A stretch of DNA of 51,374 nt, taken from assembly GCA_019661785.1 (NCBI GenBank), contig JAIFWP010000004.1, positions 1 through 51,374 of the forward strand, read 5' to 3'. This document shows, one piece after another, positions 8,026-16,200 of the stretch (positions are counted from its first letter, which is position 1; the number at the start of each line of letters is the position of its first letter). The DNA is from Candidatus Parcubacteria bacterium (lineage in GTDB: Bacteria > Patescibacteriota > Minisyncoccia > Phycocordibacterales > Zambryskibacteraceae). Both the position numbers and the translations under genes were made by a program. Under the pieces are notes generated by a model. It was not told where the DNA came from. It did no database searches and saw only the letters and a list, made by a program, of their open reading frames with translations.

Positions 8026-8556
8026 TTATTTGAATATGCTCTGACCGAATATAAACGCTCCAACGAAGAGCCCCGCCACACGCACGAAGATGCCTCCAAA
8101 GGTGAGCAGGATAAACTTCCAGACATTCATGCGCACGATACCGGCGAGGACAGTTACTATAGTCGTCGGAGTGTATGGTATGCAGCGCGAGACGAAGACC
8201 GTCCACTCGTCGGAGTGCTTGGAAGCGAGCTTCACCCTCACCTTCTCCACTTCATCCCAAGAGAAGCCGAGATACTTCGAGAACTTGGTGATAGCTACGC
8301 GCCCGCCGCTGTAAGCGATGCCGAAGACAACAAGCGAACCCAAAGTAGCGCCAAAAGTGATGGGCAATATGACAGTCCCGAGCATTTTTCCTATGGCAGC
8401 TATCGTAATAGGTTTGCCGAAGAAAAAAGCCACCCCGACAAGGAGCAAGGGAGACGGCAGGGGGAAGGCTACTTCCTCTAGGAATGCCCCGACGAAGAAG
8501 CCGAGAGTACTCCACGCTCCTGCCTGCAAAATCCAATTTTGGACGAATGCGAACAT
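8026..8556 (-). CDS. DedA/VTT-domain membrane protein
   Basis: This 176-residue integral membrane protein matches the DedA/VTT (SNARE-associated) family: a re-entrant loop near LEEVAFPLPSPLLLVGVAFFFG, a cytoplasmic segment ending in KHSDEWTVFVSRCIPYTPT, and AGIVRMNVWKFILLTFGG. DedA proteins are half-transporter-like and some members move undecaprenyl phosphate or phosphatidylethanolamine across the membrane. The key Arg of the FVSRCIP motif is present. A lipid-carrier flipping role would suit the neighbouring glycan locus, but the substrate cannot be told from sequence. It lies 9 nt after secA. Confidence 0.85.
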   Translation of the reverse strand: MFAFVQNWILQAGAWSTLGFFVGAFLEEVAFPLPSPLLLVGVAFFFGKPITIAAIGKMLGTVILPITFGATLGSLVVFGIAYSGGRVAITKFSKYLGFSWDEVEKVRVKLASKHSDEWTVFVSRCIPYTPTTIVTVLAGIVRMNVWKFILLTFGGIFVRVAGLFVGAFIFGQSIFK

Positions 8557-8562
8557 TACTCT

Positions 8563-8568
8563 ATTTTA
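8563..8568 (-). promoter_or_regulatory. -10 box (TAAAAT) of the DedA gene, leaderless
   Basis: TAAAAT ends 6 nt before the ATG at 8556 and overlaps the stop codon of secA. The DedA gene therefore has its own start despite the 9-nt gap. Confidence 0.6.
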
Positions 8569-11043
8569 ATTCTGGGCCCCGTGGCATTTTTTATACTTTT
8601 TGCCTGAACCGCACCAGCAGGGGTCGTTGCGGCCTAGCTCTTTGCCTTTGTCGTCAACCGGCACAGCAGTCACCTCGGTTATAGACAAGGCTTCCTTCTC
8701 TACTGACGTTTGAGGAGCCACGAAGCTGACACCTGCATCGATATTTACTATGAACTCGGCGACCTTAACGGCAATGTTCGCCTGCATATCCTTAAAGTAG
8801 CGCAGCCCCTCTCTCTTATACTCGACAAGCGGATCTCTCTGGCCATAGGCGCGCAAGGTGACGCTTCCTCGCAGGTACTCCATGGTCTCAAGATGGTCTA
8901 CCCAGAGCTCGTCATGAGTCTGGAGGATGACACGGCGGAGAGTGGGTAGAGCCTCAGGCTTCTCCATGAGCTCGGCAGTCTTCTTCACGAACTTCTCCCG
9001 CATCTCCTCGCTTAGGAGCATAGAGGCCTCGTCTATGTATGCGGCGAGGTCTGACTTCTCGCCAGAGAGCACCTCTCTGCGGCGCTTATATATAATAGTG
9101 CGCTGATAGTTAAGCACATCGTCGTACTCAAGGACGTGCTTCCTCGCGTCGAAGTTGAAGCCCTCTATCTTCTCTTGAGCTTTCTCGAGCGCGTTAGTGA
9201 TGAGCTTGTTCTCTATAGGCTCATCCTCAGGGATGTTGAAGCGGCCCATCATCTTCTTGATAGTGTCCGTGGCAAAGATGCGCATAAGGTTGTCCTCCAA
9301 GGAGACATAGAACTGCGTCTCGCCCGGGTCTCCCTGGCGGCCAGAGCGTCCGCGGAGCTGGTTGTCTATGCGCCTAGCGTCGTGGCGCTCCGTACCAAGG
9401 ACGAAGAGTCCTCCCCTGCCTTTGATATCCTCATAAGCCTCAAGTGTTCCTGGATTGCCTCCGAGCTTGATGTCGACTCCGCGTCCTGCCATGTTGGTGG
9501 CGATAGTCACAGCGGAGAGCTTGCCAGCTTGAGCGATAATCTCGCCCTCGCGCTCGTGGTTCTTGGCATTCAAGACCTCAAACGGTATGTCGGCGGACTT
9601 CAAGTACTCTGAGAGCACTTCGTTATCCTCGATAGACACCGTGCCGATGAGCACTGGCTGGCCCTTCTTGTGGAGTTCGCCAACCTTCTTCACCACTGCT
9701 TTGTACTTGCCCTTATCGCTCTGAAAGATGAGGTCGTTGTGGTCGAGGCGGGCTACGTCTTTGTTGGTAGGGATAGGATAAACCTCAAGTCCGTAAACTT
9801 TGTAGAACTCCTCCTTCGAAGTTAGGGCCGTACCCGTCATGCCCGAGAGCTTGCCGTACATCCTGAAGAAGTTCTGGAAGGTTATCGACGCGAAAGTGCG
9901 CGACTCCTGCTTTATCTTCACTCCTTCCTTGGCCTCTATAGCCTGGTGCAAACCCTCAGACCAGCGCCGTCCGGGCTGGAGACGACCTGTGAAGGTGTCC
10001 ACGATGACAACCTCACCATCTTTGACCACATAGTCGACGTTTTGCAGATAGAGAGCCTTGGCCCGGACTGCTGTCTCAAGGTGGTGCACGAATCTAACTC
10101 CTCCCTCGCTATAGATATTGCTCATGCCGAGGAGCCTCTCGGCCTTGTTGATGCCCGCATCCGTCATAGAGATGGCACGGCGCTTCTCGTCGACTTCAAA
10201 GTCGGTGTCGCGCTCCATGCCGCTCGCAATCTTCGCGAACTGCACATACAAGTCGCTCGCCTCTGTCGTCGGAGCCGAGATGATAAGCGGCGTACGAGCC
10301 TCGTCGATAAGGATAGAGTCTATCTCGTCGACCAAAGCGTAGTGGAAGCCTCTCTGCGAGAGTTGCGAAGCGTCATAGACCAAGTTGTCGCGGAGGTAGT
10401 CGAAGCCGAATTCATTGTTCGTACCATAAGTTATATCCGCGCGGTAAGCCTCTGCCTTCGATACTGGCCTTAGGAACTCGTGCACTACATGGAAGGAGCC
10501 TGTCTCGTCTCTCTCTTTGTCCTGCTTTTGATATAAGTCTGTATGAGTTGCATCGTATATATAAGACTCAGCATGGTTAAGCACTCCAACTGACAGTCCC
10601 AGCGCATTGTAAATCTGTCCCATCCAAGCGGCATCACGTCGAGAGAGGTAATCGTTCACCGTGACCACGTGCACGCCCTTACCCTCTAGCGCATTGAGAT
10701 ATGCTGGGAGTGTGGCGACAAGAGTTTTGCCTTCTCCAGTGCGCATCTCGGAGATACCGCCCTTGTGGAGCGCGATGCCGCCCAATATCTGCACATCGAA
10801 GTGGCGCTGGCCTAAAGTGCGCTTGCTGGCCTCTCTCACCGCAGCGTAGGCCTCTGGCAGGAGCTCGTCGAGAGTCTCGCCCTCGCTTAGGCGCTTCCTG
10901 AATTCCTCAGTCTTAGACTTAAGCTCATCTAGAGAGAACTTCTCGAACTCACTCTCAAGAGCGTTTATCGACACCACAAGAGGCCCCCAAGACTTGAGGG
11001 CTTTAGACTCTGAACTGCCGAAAATGGAGCTAAGGAAGGCCAT
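8566..11043 (-). CDS. secA: Preprotein translocase ATPase SecA
   Basis: SecA drives export of unfolded proteins through SecYEG. The 825-residue protein has the Walker A motif TGEGKTL at 102-108, the Walker B/DEAD-type segment VDEIDSILIDEARTPLIIS, the second nucleotide-binding-domain motifs AGRGVDIKLG and QLRGRSGRQGDPG, and the C-terminal zinc motif DPCWCGSGKKYKKCHG at about 807-822, which binds SecB or ribosomes in other bacteria. Length and domain order are complete. It carries the tell-tale ATA-rich codon use of the resident genes. It is preceded by a terminator and the basic peptide gene, and has a near-leaderless promoter of its own. Confidence 0.98.
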   Translation of the reverse strand: MAFLSSIFGSSESKALKSWGPLVVSINALESEFEKFSLDELKSKTEEFRKRLSEGETLDELLPEAYAAVREASKRTLGQRHFDVQILGGIALHKGGISEMRTGEGKTLVATLPAYLNALEGKGVHVVTVNDYLSRRDAAWMGQIYNALGLSVGVLNHAESYIYDATHTDLYQKQDKERDETGSFHVVHEFLRPVSKAEAYRADITYGTNNEFGFDYLRDNLVYDASQLSQRGFHYALVDEIDSILIDEARTPLIISAPTTEASDLYVQFAKIASGMERDTDFEVDEKRRAISMTDAGINKAERLLGMSNIYSEGGVRFVHHLETAVRAKALYLQNVDYVVKDGEVVIVDTFTGRLQPGRRWSEGLHQAIEAKEGVKIKQESRTFASITFQNFFRMYGKLSGMTGTALTSKEEFYKVYGLEVYPIPTNKDVARLDHNDLIFQSDKGKYKAVVKKVGELHKKGQPVLIGTVSIEDNEVLSEYLKSADIPFEVLNAKNHEREGEIIAQAGKLSAVTIATNMAGRGVDIKLGGNPGTLEAYEDIKGRGGLFVLGTERHDARRIDNQLRGRSGRQGDPGETQFYVSLEDNLMRIFATDTIKKMMGRFNIPEDEPIENKLITNALEKAQEKIEGFNFDARKHVLEYDDVLNYQRTIIYKRRREVLSGEKSDLAAYIDEASMLLSEEMREKFVKKTAELMEKPEALPTLRRVILQTHDELWVDHLETMEYLRGSVTLRAYGQRDPLVEYKREGLRYFKDMQANIAVKVAEFIVNIDAGVSFVAPQTSVEKEALSITEVTAVPVDDKGKELGRNDPCWCGSGKKYKKCHGAQN

Positions 11044-11052
11044 ATTGGGTCT

Positions 11053-11058
11053 ATTTTA
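11053..11058 (-). promoter_or_regulatory. -10 box (TAAAAT) of secA, near-leaderless
   Basis: TAAAAT ends 9 nt before the ATG at 11043 with no Shine-Dalgarno sequence between. The leader would be at most about 3 nt. Confidence 0.6.
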
Positions 11059-11076
11059 GCATTTTTCAAGGGTAAA

Positions 11077-11110
11077 GAAAAACGCTCCGGTTGCGGCCGG
11101 AGCGTTTTTC
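11077..11110 (-). terminator. Rho-independent terminator between the basic peptide gene and secA
   Basis: The 9-bp stem ACGCTCCGG / CCGGAGCGT (11082-11090 with 11097-11105) is flanked by A runs on one side and T runs on the other, so it can work in both directions. It ends the short transcript of the 24-codon gene and isolates secA. Confidence 0.88.
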
Positions 11111-11122
11111 AGAGAACCGAGA

Positions 11123-11197
11123 CTATGCTCGCTTCTTCTTGCGGGAAGACTTCTTCTTGGTTGTCTTCTTCGCTGCCTTTCTTTTTTTTGCTGCCAT
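11123..11197 (-). CDS. 24-residue Lys/Arg-rich basic peptide
   Basis: The frame encodes MAAKKRKAAKK, then TTKKK, SSRKKK and RA before TAG: 24 residues, of which 13 are Lys or Arg and none is acidic. The pattern of Ala-Lys-Lys repeats resembles the C-terminal tails of histone H1-like bacterial proteins, so it probably binds DNA or RNA. It is too short for most gene callers. Support for a real gene is a private promoter, a structured ~100-nt leader and a dedicated terminator 13 nt after the stop. I know of similar tiny basic peptides annotated in related genomes but cannot verify this here. Confidence 0.62.
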   Translation of the reverse strand: MAAKKRKAAKKTTKKKSSRKKKRA

Positions 11198-11214
11198 TGT
11201 ATTTTTTTCCGTGC

Positions 11215-11295
11215 GCCCCACCGAAGTGAGACAAGGCGGAATATTTTCTGTTAAGGTCGCAGAGAATATTCTTGAAAATATTTTCTACGTGCGAC
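11215..11295 (-). promoter_or_regulatory. Structured 5' leader of the basic peptide gene
   Basis: Two stems can form in the transcript. The first closes GTCGCA (11290-11295) with TGCGAC (11256-11261) around AT-rich palindromes. The second is a 7-bp hairpin GTCTCAC-TTCG-GTGGGGC (11215-11232) with a UUCG loop, about 18 nt before the start codon. Most genes here have no leader at all, so a ~100-nt folded leader suggests regulation or stability control. Confidence 0.5.
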
Positions 11296-11302
11296 TGAGT
11301 TA

Positions 11303-11331
11303 ATTATCGTACGCGCAAGATGCACATACAA
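11303..11331 (-). promoter_or_regulatory. Promoter of the basic peptide gene
   Basis: TTGTAT, 17 bp, GATAAT on the minus strand. The start site would be near 11296. Confidence 0.45.
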
Positions 11332-11367
11332 TAGTCTAAACGTGCAATATGTGGATAACTTTCAAAA

Positions 11368-13419
11368 TTATTTCGTCGCGTTTTGTATCTGCTGTATGTA
11401 AGTTTCGGCTTGCGGAGCGAGATTAGGGAATTTGTTTTCGATATTTCGGAAAGTTGAGATGAGGAGAGAGTATTGCTTGTGCTGATACATGGCCGAGAGG
11501 ACTTGGGCGTCGTTTATGAATTCTTGTGCTGGCATTTCGGCAAGGAGCTTCTGTTCAAGAGCCATATCGCCTGCGTAGATAGCGCCTACAAGGTATGCTG
11601 ACTTGGCTTGGTAGTACCCCGGCGCTAAGTCATAGGCGTGCTTTAGAGTAGCGAGGGCTCCTTGATAGTCGCCTCTGTTGATTTGGCTTGAAGCTAGCTC
11701 GAAGTATATAACCTGCTTGTCTGGCATCTCCTCTATAGCCCTCTTGAGATACGCCTCTCCGGCTGCATACTGACCAGTACGAGTCAGGAAGTCCCCTGCA
11801 AGCATCTGATAGCGAGCATCATCTGGCACCTCGGCAGCTTGTCCTTCAACAGCAGTGCGTGCGAAGTTGTAGAAGCTATTCTTCTCCTCGAGAGTTGCGT
11901 TGCTAGCAAGAAGTGCCGGTGAGTTAGCAGCCATTTGCTCCACCACTTCAGGGCGGCCAAGCCTCGACTCGCCGTAAGCCTTGCGGAATTCGTTCATCGA
12001 AGCAGTCGGGTTGCCTGACTGCATATCTCGCAAGGCGGAGATGATGGTGGTGTTCGTAATAATAGGCCGGATGTTGACGAAGTAGAGCAGAGCGAGGAGC
12101 AAAATACCCGCAAGCGGCGCTGCCATGCTCTTCGTGCTGTCTTCGCTCACCATCTTGCCTGCGAATCTCTCCGTAACTGATGCAGATTCGACGAAAGCCA
12201 GGAAGAAGATGAAGAGAATATAGCTTATGAGATGGTCGAAGACGAAGAGGTTGTGGAAGAAGTAAGCTGCAAGAAGTCCGGTGAAGACAGCTCTCTCGGT
12301 CTTAGTGAAGGTCGACGCAGGCCTCCACAGATAGTAGAGCAGGCTAGCGTAGAGAGACAGGTATGCTATGAGGCCCAAGAGGCCTCCAGCGATAGCCCAG
12401 TCGAGGAAGATGTTATGAGCTCGGTCAAACCATGGTTCGAGGTTATACATCTCCGGTGAGTAATGCTCGTTGAAAACGTAGTTGAAGTTGTCTTGGCCCC
12501 AGCCTAGGACAGGATGCTCCATCACTCCCTTCAAGGCCATAGGCCAAACGAAGGCGCGGCCCTCGCTCTTCCACTCCGAAGCACTCAGGTTGGCGAAACG
12601 AGAGAGCACCGGGCTCCCCTGCACCAAGCTCGTATGCCTTAGAGAGAAGAAGAGCCCTATGACAACCACGAACCCTACTAAGTACGAGATGCCGAGACGG
12701 CGGAGCCTGTTGTCCTCCCTATTCCTAAGCGAAAGCACGCTTGCGACAAGAAGCCCTCCCAAGAGGCCGAGTATTGCTCCGCGAGTAGCGGTGAAGTAAA
12801 GCATGAGAGACTCGAGCAAGATGAGCGAGCCATAAAGCCACTTGAGCCCTCTCCCGCTCTCTCTTAGCCAGAAGTAGATAGCTATGAAGATGTGGAACAG
12901 GAGGTAAACCGCTAGGTATGCAGCATTGCCGAGAGTGCCATCTACGCGCGCACCGCCTTGATGTATCTCAAGCACTCCCAAGAGCTGGAAGATACAATAT
13001 ATAGACATGAGAGCTGACGCACCCAAGGAGACTTGCCACCAGCGCCTCCAGTCGAGCTCGCGGAAGAAGGACGAACCTACAAGGTAGAGCATGGTGAGGT
13101 GGAGGAGCGTGACGTAACCCTCCATTCTCTCGGCATTGGACCAGAAGCTCTTCATTGGTGCGGCGCCAAAGATGTCCGCAACTCCGATAACCGCGACAAA
13201 GGCTAGCAAAGCATAGAGTATGAAAGAGCGCTTGGGCCTATACTCGGCGTTAGCGAGGGCGAGCAGGGCCCAAGCAGCGAAGATTACCTCGACTATAATC
13301 CTCCAAGCGAAGGCCTTAGTGGTGATAAACGGAAAGAAGAGCGAGCTAGAGACAAGGAAGGGCACAAACGGAATAGCGAAGAGCCCTATATATATGATGG
13401 TCTTAAGGTGTTTTTGCAT
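11368..13419 (-). CDS. O-antigen ligase/polymerase-like membrane protein with C-terminal TPR repeats
   Basis: This 683-residue protein has about ten to twelve membrane helices in residues 1-450. The long loop GWGQDNFNYVFNEHYSPEMYN with downstream RAHNIFLDWAIAGGLLGL is the Wzy_C/WaaL signature (the H of RAHNIFLD is conserved). Residues ~540-660 form tetratricopeptide repeats (AGEAYLKRAIEEMPDKQ, GDYQGALATLKHAYDLAPG). Proteins of this type polymerise or ligate surface polysaccharide on the outer face of the membrane, or transfer glycans to protein. The TPR part probably binds partners. It sits at the left end of the polysaccharide locus, behind a WavE-like gene. Confidence 0.85.
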   Translation of the reverse strand: MQKHLKTIIYIGLFAIPFVPFLVSSSLFFPFITTKAFAWRIIVEVIFAAWALLALANAEYRPKRSFILYALLAFVAVIGVADIFGAAPMKSFWSNAERMEGYVTLLHLTMLYLVGSSFFRELDWRRWWQVSLGASALMSIYCIFQLLGVLEIHQGGARVDGTLGNAAYLAVYLLFHIFIAIYFWLRESGRGLKWLYGSLILLESLMLYFTATRGAILGLLGGLLVASVLSLRNREDNRLRRLGISYLVGFVVVIGLFFSLRHTSLVQGSPVLSRFANLSASEWKSEGRAFVWPMALKGVMEHPVLGWGQDNFNYVFNEHYSPEMYNLEPWFDRAHNIFLDWAIAGGLLGLIAYLSLYASLLYYLWRPASTFTKTERAVFTGLLAAYFFHNLFVFDHLISYILFIFFLAFVESASVTERFAGKMVSEDSTKSMAAPLAGILLLALLYFVNIRPIITNTTIISALRDMQSGNPTASMNEFRKAYGESRLGRPEVVEQMAANSPALLASNATLEEKNSFYNFARTAVEGQAAEVPDDARYQMLAGDFLTRTGQYAAGEAYLKRAIEEMPDKQVIYFELASSQINRGDYQGALATLKHAYDLAPGYYQAKSAYLVGAIYAGDMALEQKLLAEMPAQEFINDAQVLSAMYQHKQYSLLISTFRNIENKFPNLAPQAETYIQQIQNATK

Positions 13420-13426
13420 AGGAAAA

Positions 13427-13432
13427 ACTATA
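13427..13432 (-). promoter_or_regulatory. -10 box (TATAGT) of the O-antigen ligase-like gene, leaderless
   Basis: TATAGT ends 7 nt before the ATG at 13419 and abuts the stop of the upstream gene at 13433. Confidence 0.6.
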
Positions 13433-14446
13433 TCACAAACCCTTCCTCAGCTTATTGACCGCCGCTCGGAACAAATTCCAAGCCTCCCAGCCCCACTTCC
13501 CTGTCTTAATAACGATTTTATCTAAAAGAGTCACCACCTCCCCCTTAGTCTCCTGCCTGAAGTGGAAGTATCTCTCCCAGTCAGTGCTTATGAGTGCGGG
13601 AATGTTGTACTTCCTGCCGCCTTGCTTGTGCTCAAGTAGCGAGGAAACATGGTCCTTCTCATAATGAGCTCCTCTCCACAGAGTAGACCAGAACACATCC
13701 GGATCTATAGAGAAGAAGACATGCGTGAACATATAATCGAATATCTTCCTCGTATCCGCGCTTACTCCAACGGGCGGGTAGAATGGAAAGTAAGCATAGT
13801 CCGGCACGCCAATAACCTCTCTGTACTCCGAGTAAGCATGCTTCAAGACCATCTCTCTGTGCACCGAGGAAATGAATTCAAATCTGTCGTAGGCGAGTAT
13901 CGCTTCGCAGAACTCTATCATCGCCTTCGTAGTAGAGGCGAAGTACAGGTCATGCAAGAGGAAGGTCGAGGGCTGTATGGCTGTGGCGTATATCGCTCGT
14001 GAGTTTGTGTTCGACTCAACATCGGCAAGGAAGGAGTCAACCAGCTTCTTTATATCTAAATACGTATCAGTCCTGGTTTTGATTGCATAATCTATGCCGC
14101 TCTTCTCGAGCTCCTTGAGGCCGTTAAGCGTGCTAAGAAACTGTCTGAACTTGTTGTTGTCCTTGTAGTGTCCAACCTGCTTCAAGCCTCCGGGGTCCGG
14201 AGCCGACACGAGCTTCACTCCCTTCCAGCCATCGCCCTCCTTGACCTCATTATCCCAAGTTGAGACTACTATCTCATCGAAGAGGTGCCCGAAGTCATCG
14301 ACTATCCTCTGGATATTCTCCCTGCAGTCGAAGTGCACTATGCCTCCGTCTTTAGCCAGCTGCTCCGGTGTATCGTGTAGCCTATTCCCCGCCCTGCCTA
14401 TAGACATGAGGGGCCCCTGTATGACCAAACCGATCTTCTTGTTCAT
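13433..14446 (-). CDS. WavE-like surface polysaccharide biosynthesis protein (putative glycosyltransferase)
   Basis: This 337-residue soluble protein fits the WavE family of lipopolysaccharide synthesis proteins. Visible features are IGLVIQGPL at the N-terminus, DEIVVSTWDNE, the spaced segment GLKELEKSGIDYAIKTRTDTYLD (the R-TD-Y pattern places it near GT-A folds) and a conserved aromatic tail around DPDVFWSTLWRGAHYEKD. WavE was found in Vibrio cholerae core-polysaccharide clusters; its reaction is not firmly known. It has its own -10 box and is followed directly by the ligase-like gene. A glycosyltransferase role is inference. Confidence 0.68.
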   Translation of the reverse strand: MNKKIGLVIQGPLMSIGRAGNRLHDTPEQLAKDGGIVHFDCRENIQRIVDDFGHLFDEIVVSTWDNEVKEGDGWKGVKLVSAPDPGGLKQVGHYKDNNKFRQFLSTLNGLKELEKSGIDYAIKTRTDTYLDIKKLVDSFLADVESNTNSRAIYATAIQPSTFLLHDLYFASTTKAMIEFCEAILAYDRFEFISSVHREMVLKHAYSEYREVIGVPDYAYFPFYPPVGVSADTRKIFDYMFTHVFFSIDPDVFWSTLWRGAHYEKDHVSSLLEHKQGGRKYNIPALISTDWERYFHFRQETKGEVVTLLDKIVIKTGKWGWEAWNLFRAAVNKLRKGL

Positions 14447-14456
14447 TTAGAGCCAA

Positions 14457-14462
14457 ATCATA
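14457..14462 (-). promoter_or_regulatory. -10 box (TATGAT) of the WavE-like gene
   Basis: TATGAT ends 10 nt before the ATG at 14446, giving a leader of at most about 4 nt. It stands only 17 bp from the divergent TTGACA element of the next cassette. Confidence 0.5.
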
Positions 14463-14479
14463 GCACTGGTTCTTACCTC

Positions 14480-14508
14480 TTGACAATTAGATTTATAATA
14501 GGTATTGT
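14480..14508 (+). promoter_or_regulatory. Sigma70-type promoter of the IMPase cassette
   Basis: TTGACA, exactly 17 bp, TATTGT. The leader would be about 45 nt and includes GGAGGAG at 14551-14557, a strong Shine-Dalgarno sequence just before the ATG. This layout is unlike the near-leaderless starts of the neighbours. Confidence 0.75.
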
Positions 14509-14559
14509 CACTCCAGAAGCTCAGTATCAAACTATTGCTTACAACCCCATGGAGGAGAG

Positions 14560-15426
14560 ATGGACCTCAAGGATTTGAAAACCCAGCGTCTGTTAAATGA
14601 CGCGGTGAGAGCAGGCATGTCTGTCGTTCGAAATTCTCAGGGTGGTCTAATCGATAACCCTGAAATCAAAGACGACAAGACCCTCGTCACCACGACCGAT
14701 CGACTCTCGGAAGAGAAGATCGTCAGCATCATCCGTCAGGAGTTCCCTAACATCCGCATCGTGAGGGAAGAAGGGGCCGAGAGCGGAGACAGCGAGATTG
14801 GGTTGCTGATTGACCCTCTCGACGGGACGCGCGCCTTTGCTAGCGGACTGGCGACGTCGACCGTTATCATCGGAGTCTACGACTTCGTGAAGAAGCAAGT
14901 CGTCGGCTGCGTGATTGGTGAGGCTGCCACAGGTAGAGTGCGGTCAGCTTTCGAGGGTGACAGGACTTTCTTCATGTCACCCATGGATTCGAGCCACGTC
15001 TGGGACGGACCTCTCGACGAGCAGTCGACAGTCTTCCTCGATGTCTCACACGGCTTCAGCCGGAAGGGCCGCCAAATCCTCACCGACGAGCATGTGGCCA
15101 GACTCTTCGGCAGGCTGAACGGCAAGATGAAGCTCGCCATCCCCGGCTCGAATGGTCTCATCCAGTCTCTGGTGGCGAACGGCGGACAGCGGGCAGCAGG
15201 CTCCATCACCACCGCTATCGGCGGTCCATGGGACGTCTGCGGCGTGAAGCTCGTACTGAATGCTGGAGGGTCAGCCAGAGCCTTTTCGACCCAGTGGAGG
15301 AATAGCGGGTGCGCTCTAACAGAGCAAGACCCGCTTGATGTCATGGGCTACGACATCCTCATCTGCGGTAATTCAACGCAGACCGTGAAAACTCTCGTGA
15401 ATGAGCTGATCCAGTGCATTTTCTAG
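14560..15426 (+). CDS. Inositol monophosphatase-family phosphatase, foreign-looking
   Basis: This 288-residue protein has the metal-binding motifs of the IMPase/FIG superfamily: REEGAESGD (Glu70-Glu71), DPLDGTRAFASG at 85-96 and, near the C-terminus, GPWDVCGVKLVLNAGG. Members dephosphorylate inositol 1-phosphate, 3'-phosphoadenosine 5'-phosphate, fructose 1,6-bisphosphate or sugar phosphates; the substrate here is open. Codon use differs sharply from the neighbours: Ile is almost always ATC and CGT is used for Arg, while resident genes favour ATA and AGG/CGC. It has a consensus promoter, a strong Shine-Dalgarno sequence and its own terminator. I infer recent transfer. A second, resident IMPase lies at 42.6-43.4 kb. 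Confidence 0.85.
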   Translation: MDLKDLKTQRLLNDAVRAGMSVVRNSQGGLIDNPEIKDDKTLVTTTDRLSEEKIVSIIRQEFPNIRIVREEGAESGDSEIGLLIDPLDGTRAFASGLATSTVIIGVYDFVKKQVVGCVIGEAATGRVRSAFEGDRTFFMSPMDSSHVWDGPLDEQSTVFLDVSHGFSRKGRQILTDEHVARLFGRLNGKMKLAIPGSNGLIQSLVANGGQRAAGSITTAIGGPWDVCGVKLVLNAGGSARAFSTQWRNSGCALTEQDPLDVMGYDILICGNSTQTVKTLVNELIQCIF

Positions 15427-15432
15427 ACAGAT

Positions 15433-15470
15433 GCCCCCGTACACTACACGCGTACGGGGGCGTTCTTATT
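15433..15470 (+). terminator. Terminator of the IMPase cassette
   Basis: A perfect 10-bp stem GCCCCCGTAC / GTACGGGGGC (15433-15442 with 15452-15461) is followed by GTTCTTATTT. Confidence 0.85.
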
Positions 15471-15483
15471 TAGAAAATCATGC

Positions 15484-15489
15484 TACAAT
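15484..15489 (+). promoter_or_regulatory. -10 box (TACAAT) of the TylF-like methyltransferase gene
   Basis: TACAAT ends 9 nt before the ATG at 15499; no Shine-Dalgarno sequence is present. Confidence 0.6.
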
Positions 15490-15498
15490 TTTGGACTT

Positions 15499-16200
15499 AT
15501 GAAGCTGTCAAAGCTTAAAAACCTCATCGGTAGGCGCCTGAATCAGCACTACACCAAGAAGGGCCGCATGGTCGCTATATTTGCCGACCTCAAAGATAGC
15601 GAGGATGCCAAGGGGCTCAGGCTAGTACAAGAGATTAAGGGAGAGACAGACATGCTCTTGAAGCATCAAGAAGCCTTCCTTATATATAAGACTGTGAAGA
15701 AGACCGAGAAGATTGCTGGTGACATAGCCGAGGTCGGCGTCTACAAAGGTGGCTCGGCAAAGCTCATACGCGAGGCTACGAGCAAGACCCTGCACTTGTT
15801 CGACACCTTCGAAGGCCTGCCCGAGACGACCTCCAAGGATAACCAGCAGAAGTTCAAGCAAGGCGAGTTGGCTGCGTCTCTAGAAGGCGTGCAGGACTAT
15901 CTGAAGGGCTACTCGGATGTATATTTCTACAAAGGACTGTTCCCGGAGACGAGCGGCCCCGTAGAGAATAAGAAATTCTCTTTCGTACACCTTGACGTCG
16001 ACTTATACAAATCGACCCTGGACTGCTTGGACTTCTTTTATCCTCGCATGACGACCGGAGGAGTCATCATGAGCCACAACTACCGCGACCTAGTGGGAGT
16101 GAGGAAGGCTTTTGATGAATTCTTCAAAGATAAGCCCGAGATAATCATCGAGCCCTCTGGCACGAGCCAAGCTCTTGTGGTGAAAACTGCTGTTTTATAG
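15499..16200 (+). CDS. TylF/MycF-family SAM-dependent O-methyltransferase
   Basis: This 233-residue class I methyltransferase has the motif I equivalent IAEVGVYKGGSA, then LHLFDTFEGLPETT, the acidic metal/substrate segment FSFVHLDVDLYKST and GGVIMSHNYRDLVGVRKAFDEF. These match the macrocin O-methyltransferase (TylF) family, Mg-dependent enzymes that methylate sugar hydroxyls. It would methylate a sugar of the surface glycan. The 3' end overlaps the convergent nucleotidyltransferase-kinase gene by 6 nt. Codon use is of the resident type. Confidence 0.83.
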   Translation: MKLSKLKNLIGRRLNQHYTKKGRMVAIFADLKDSEDAKGLRLVQEIKGETDMLLKHQEAFLIYKTVKKTEKIAGDIAEVGVYKGGSAKLIREATSKTLHLFDTFEGLPETTSKDNQQKFKQGELAASLEGVQDYLKGYSDVYFYKGLFPETSGPVENKKFSFVHLDVDLYKSTLDCLDFFYPRMTTGGVIMSHNYRDLVGVRKAFDEFFKDKPEIIIEPSGTSQALVVKTAVL

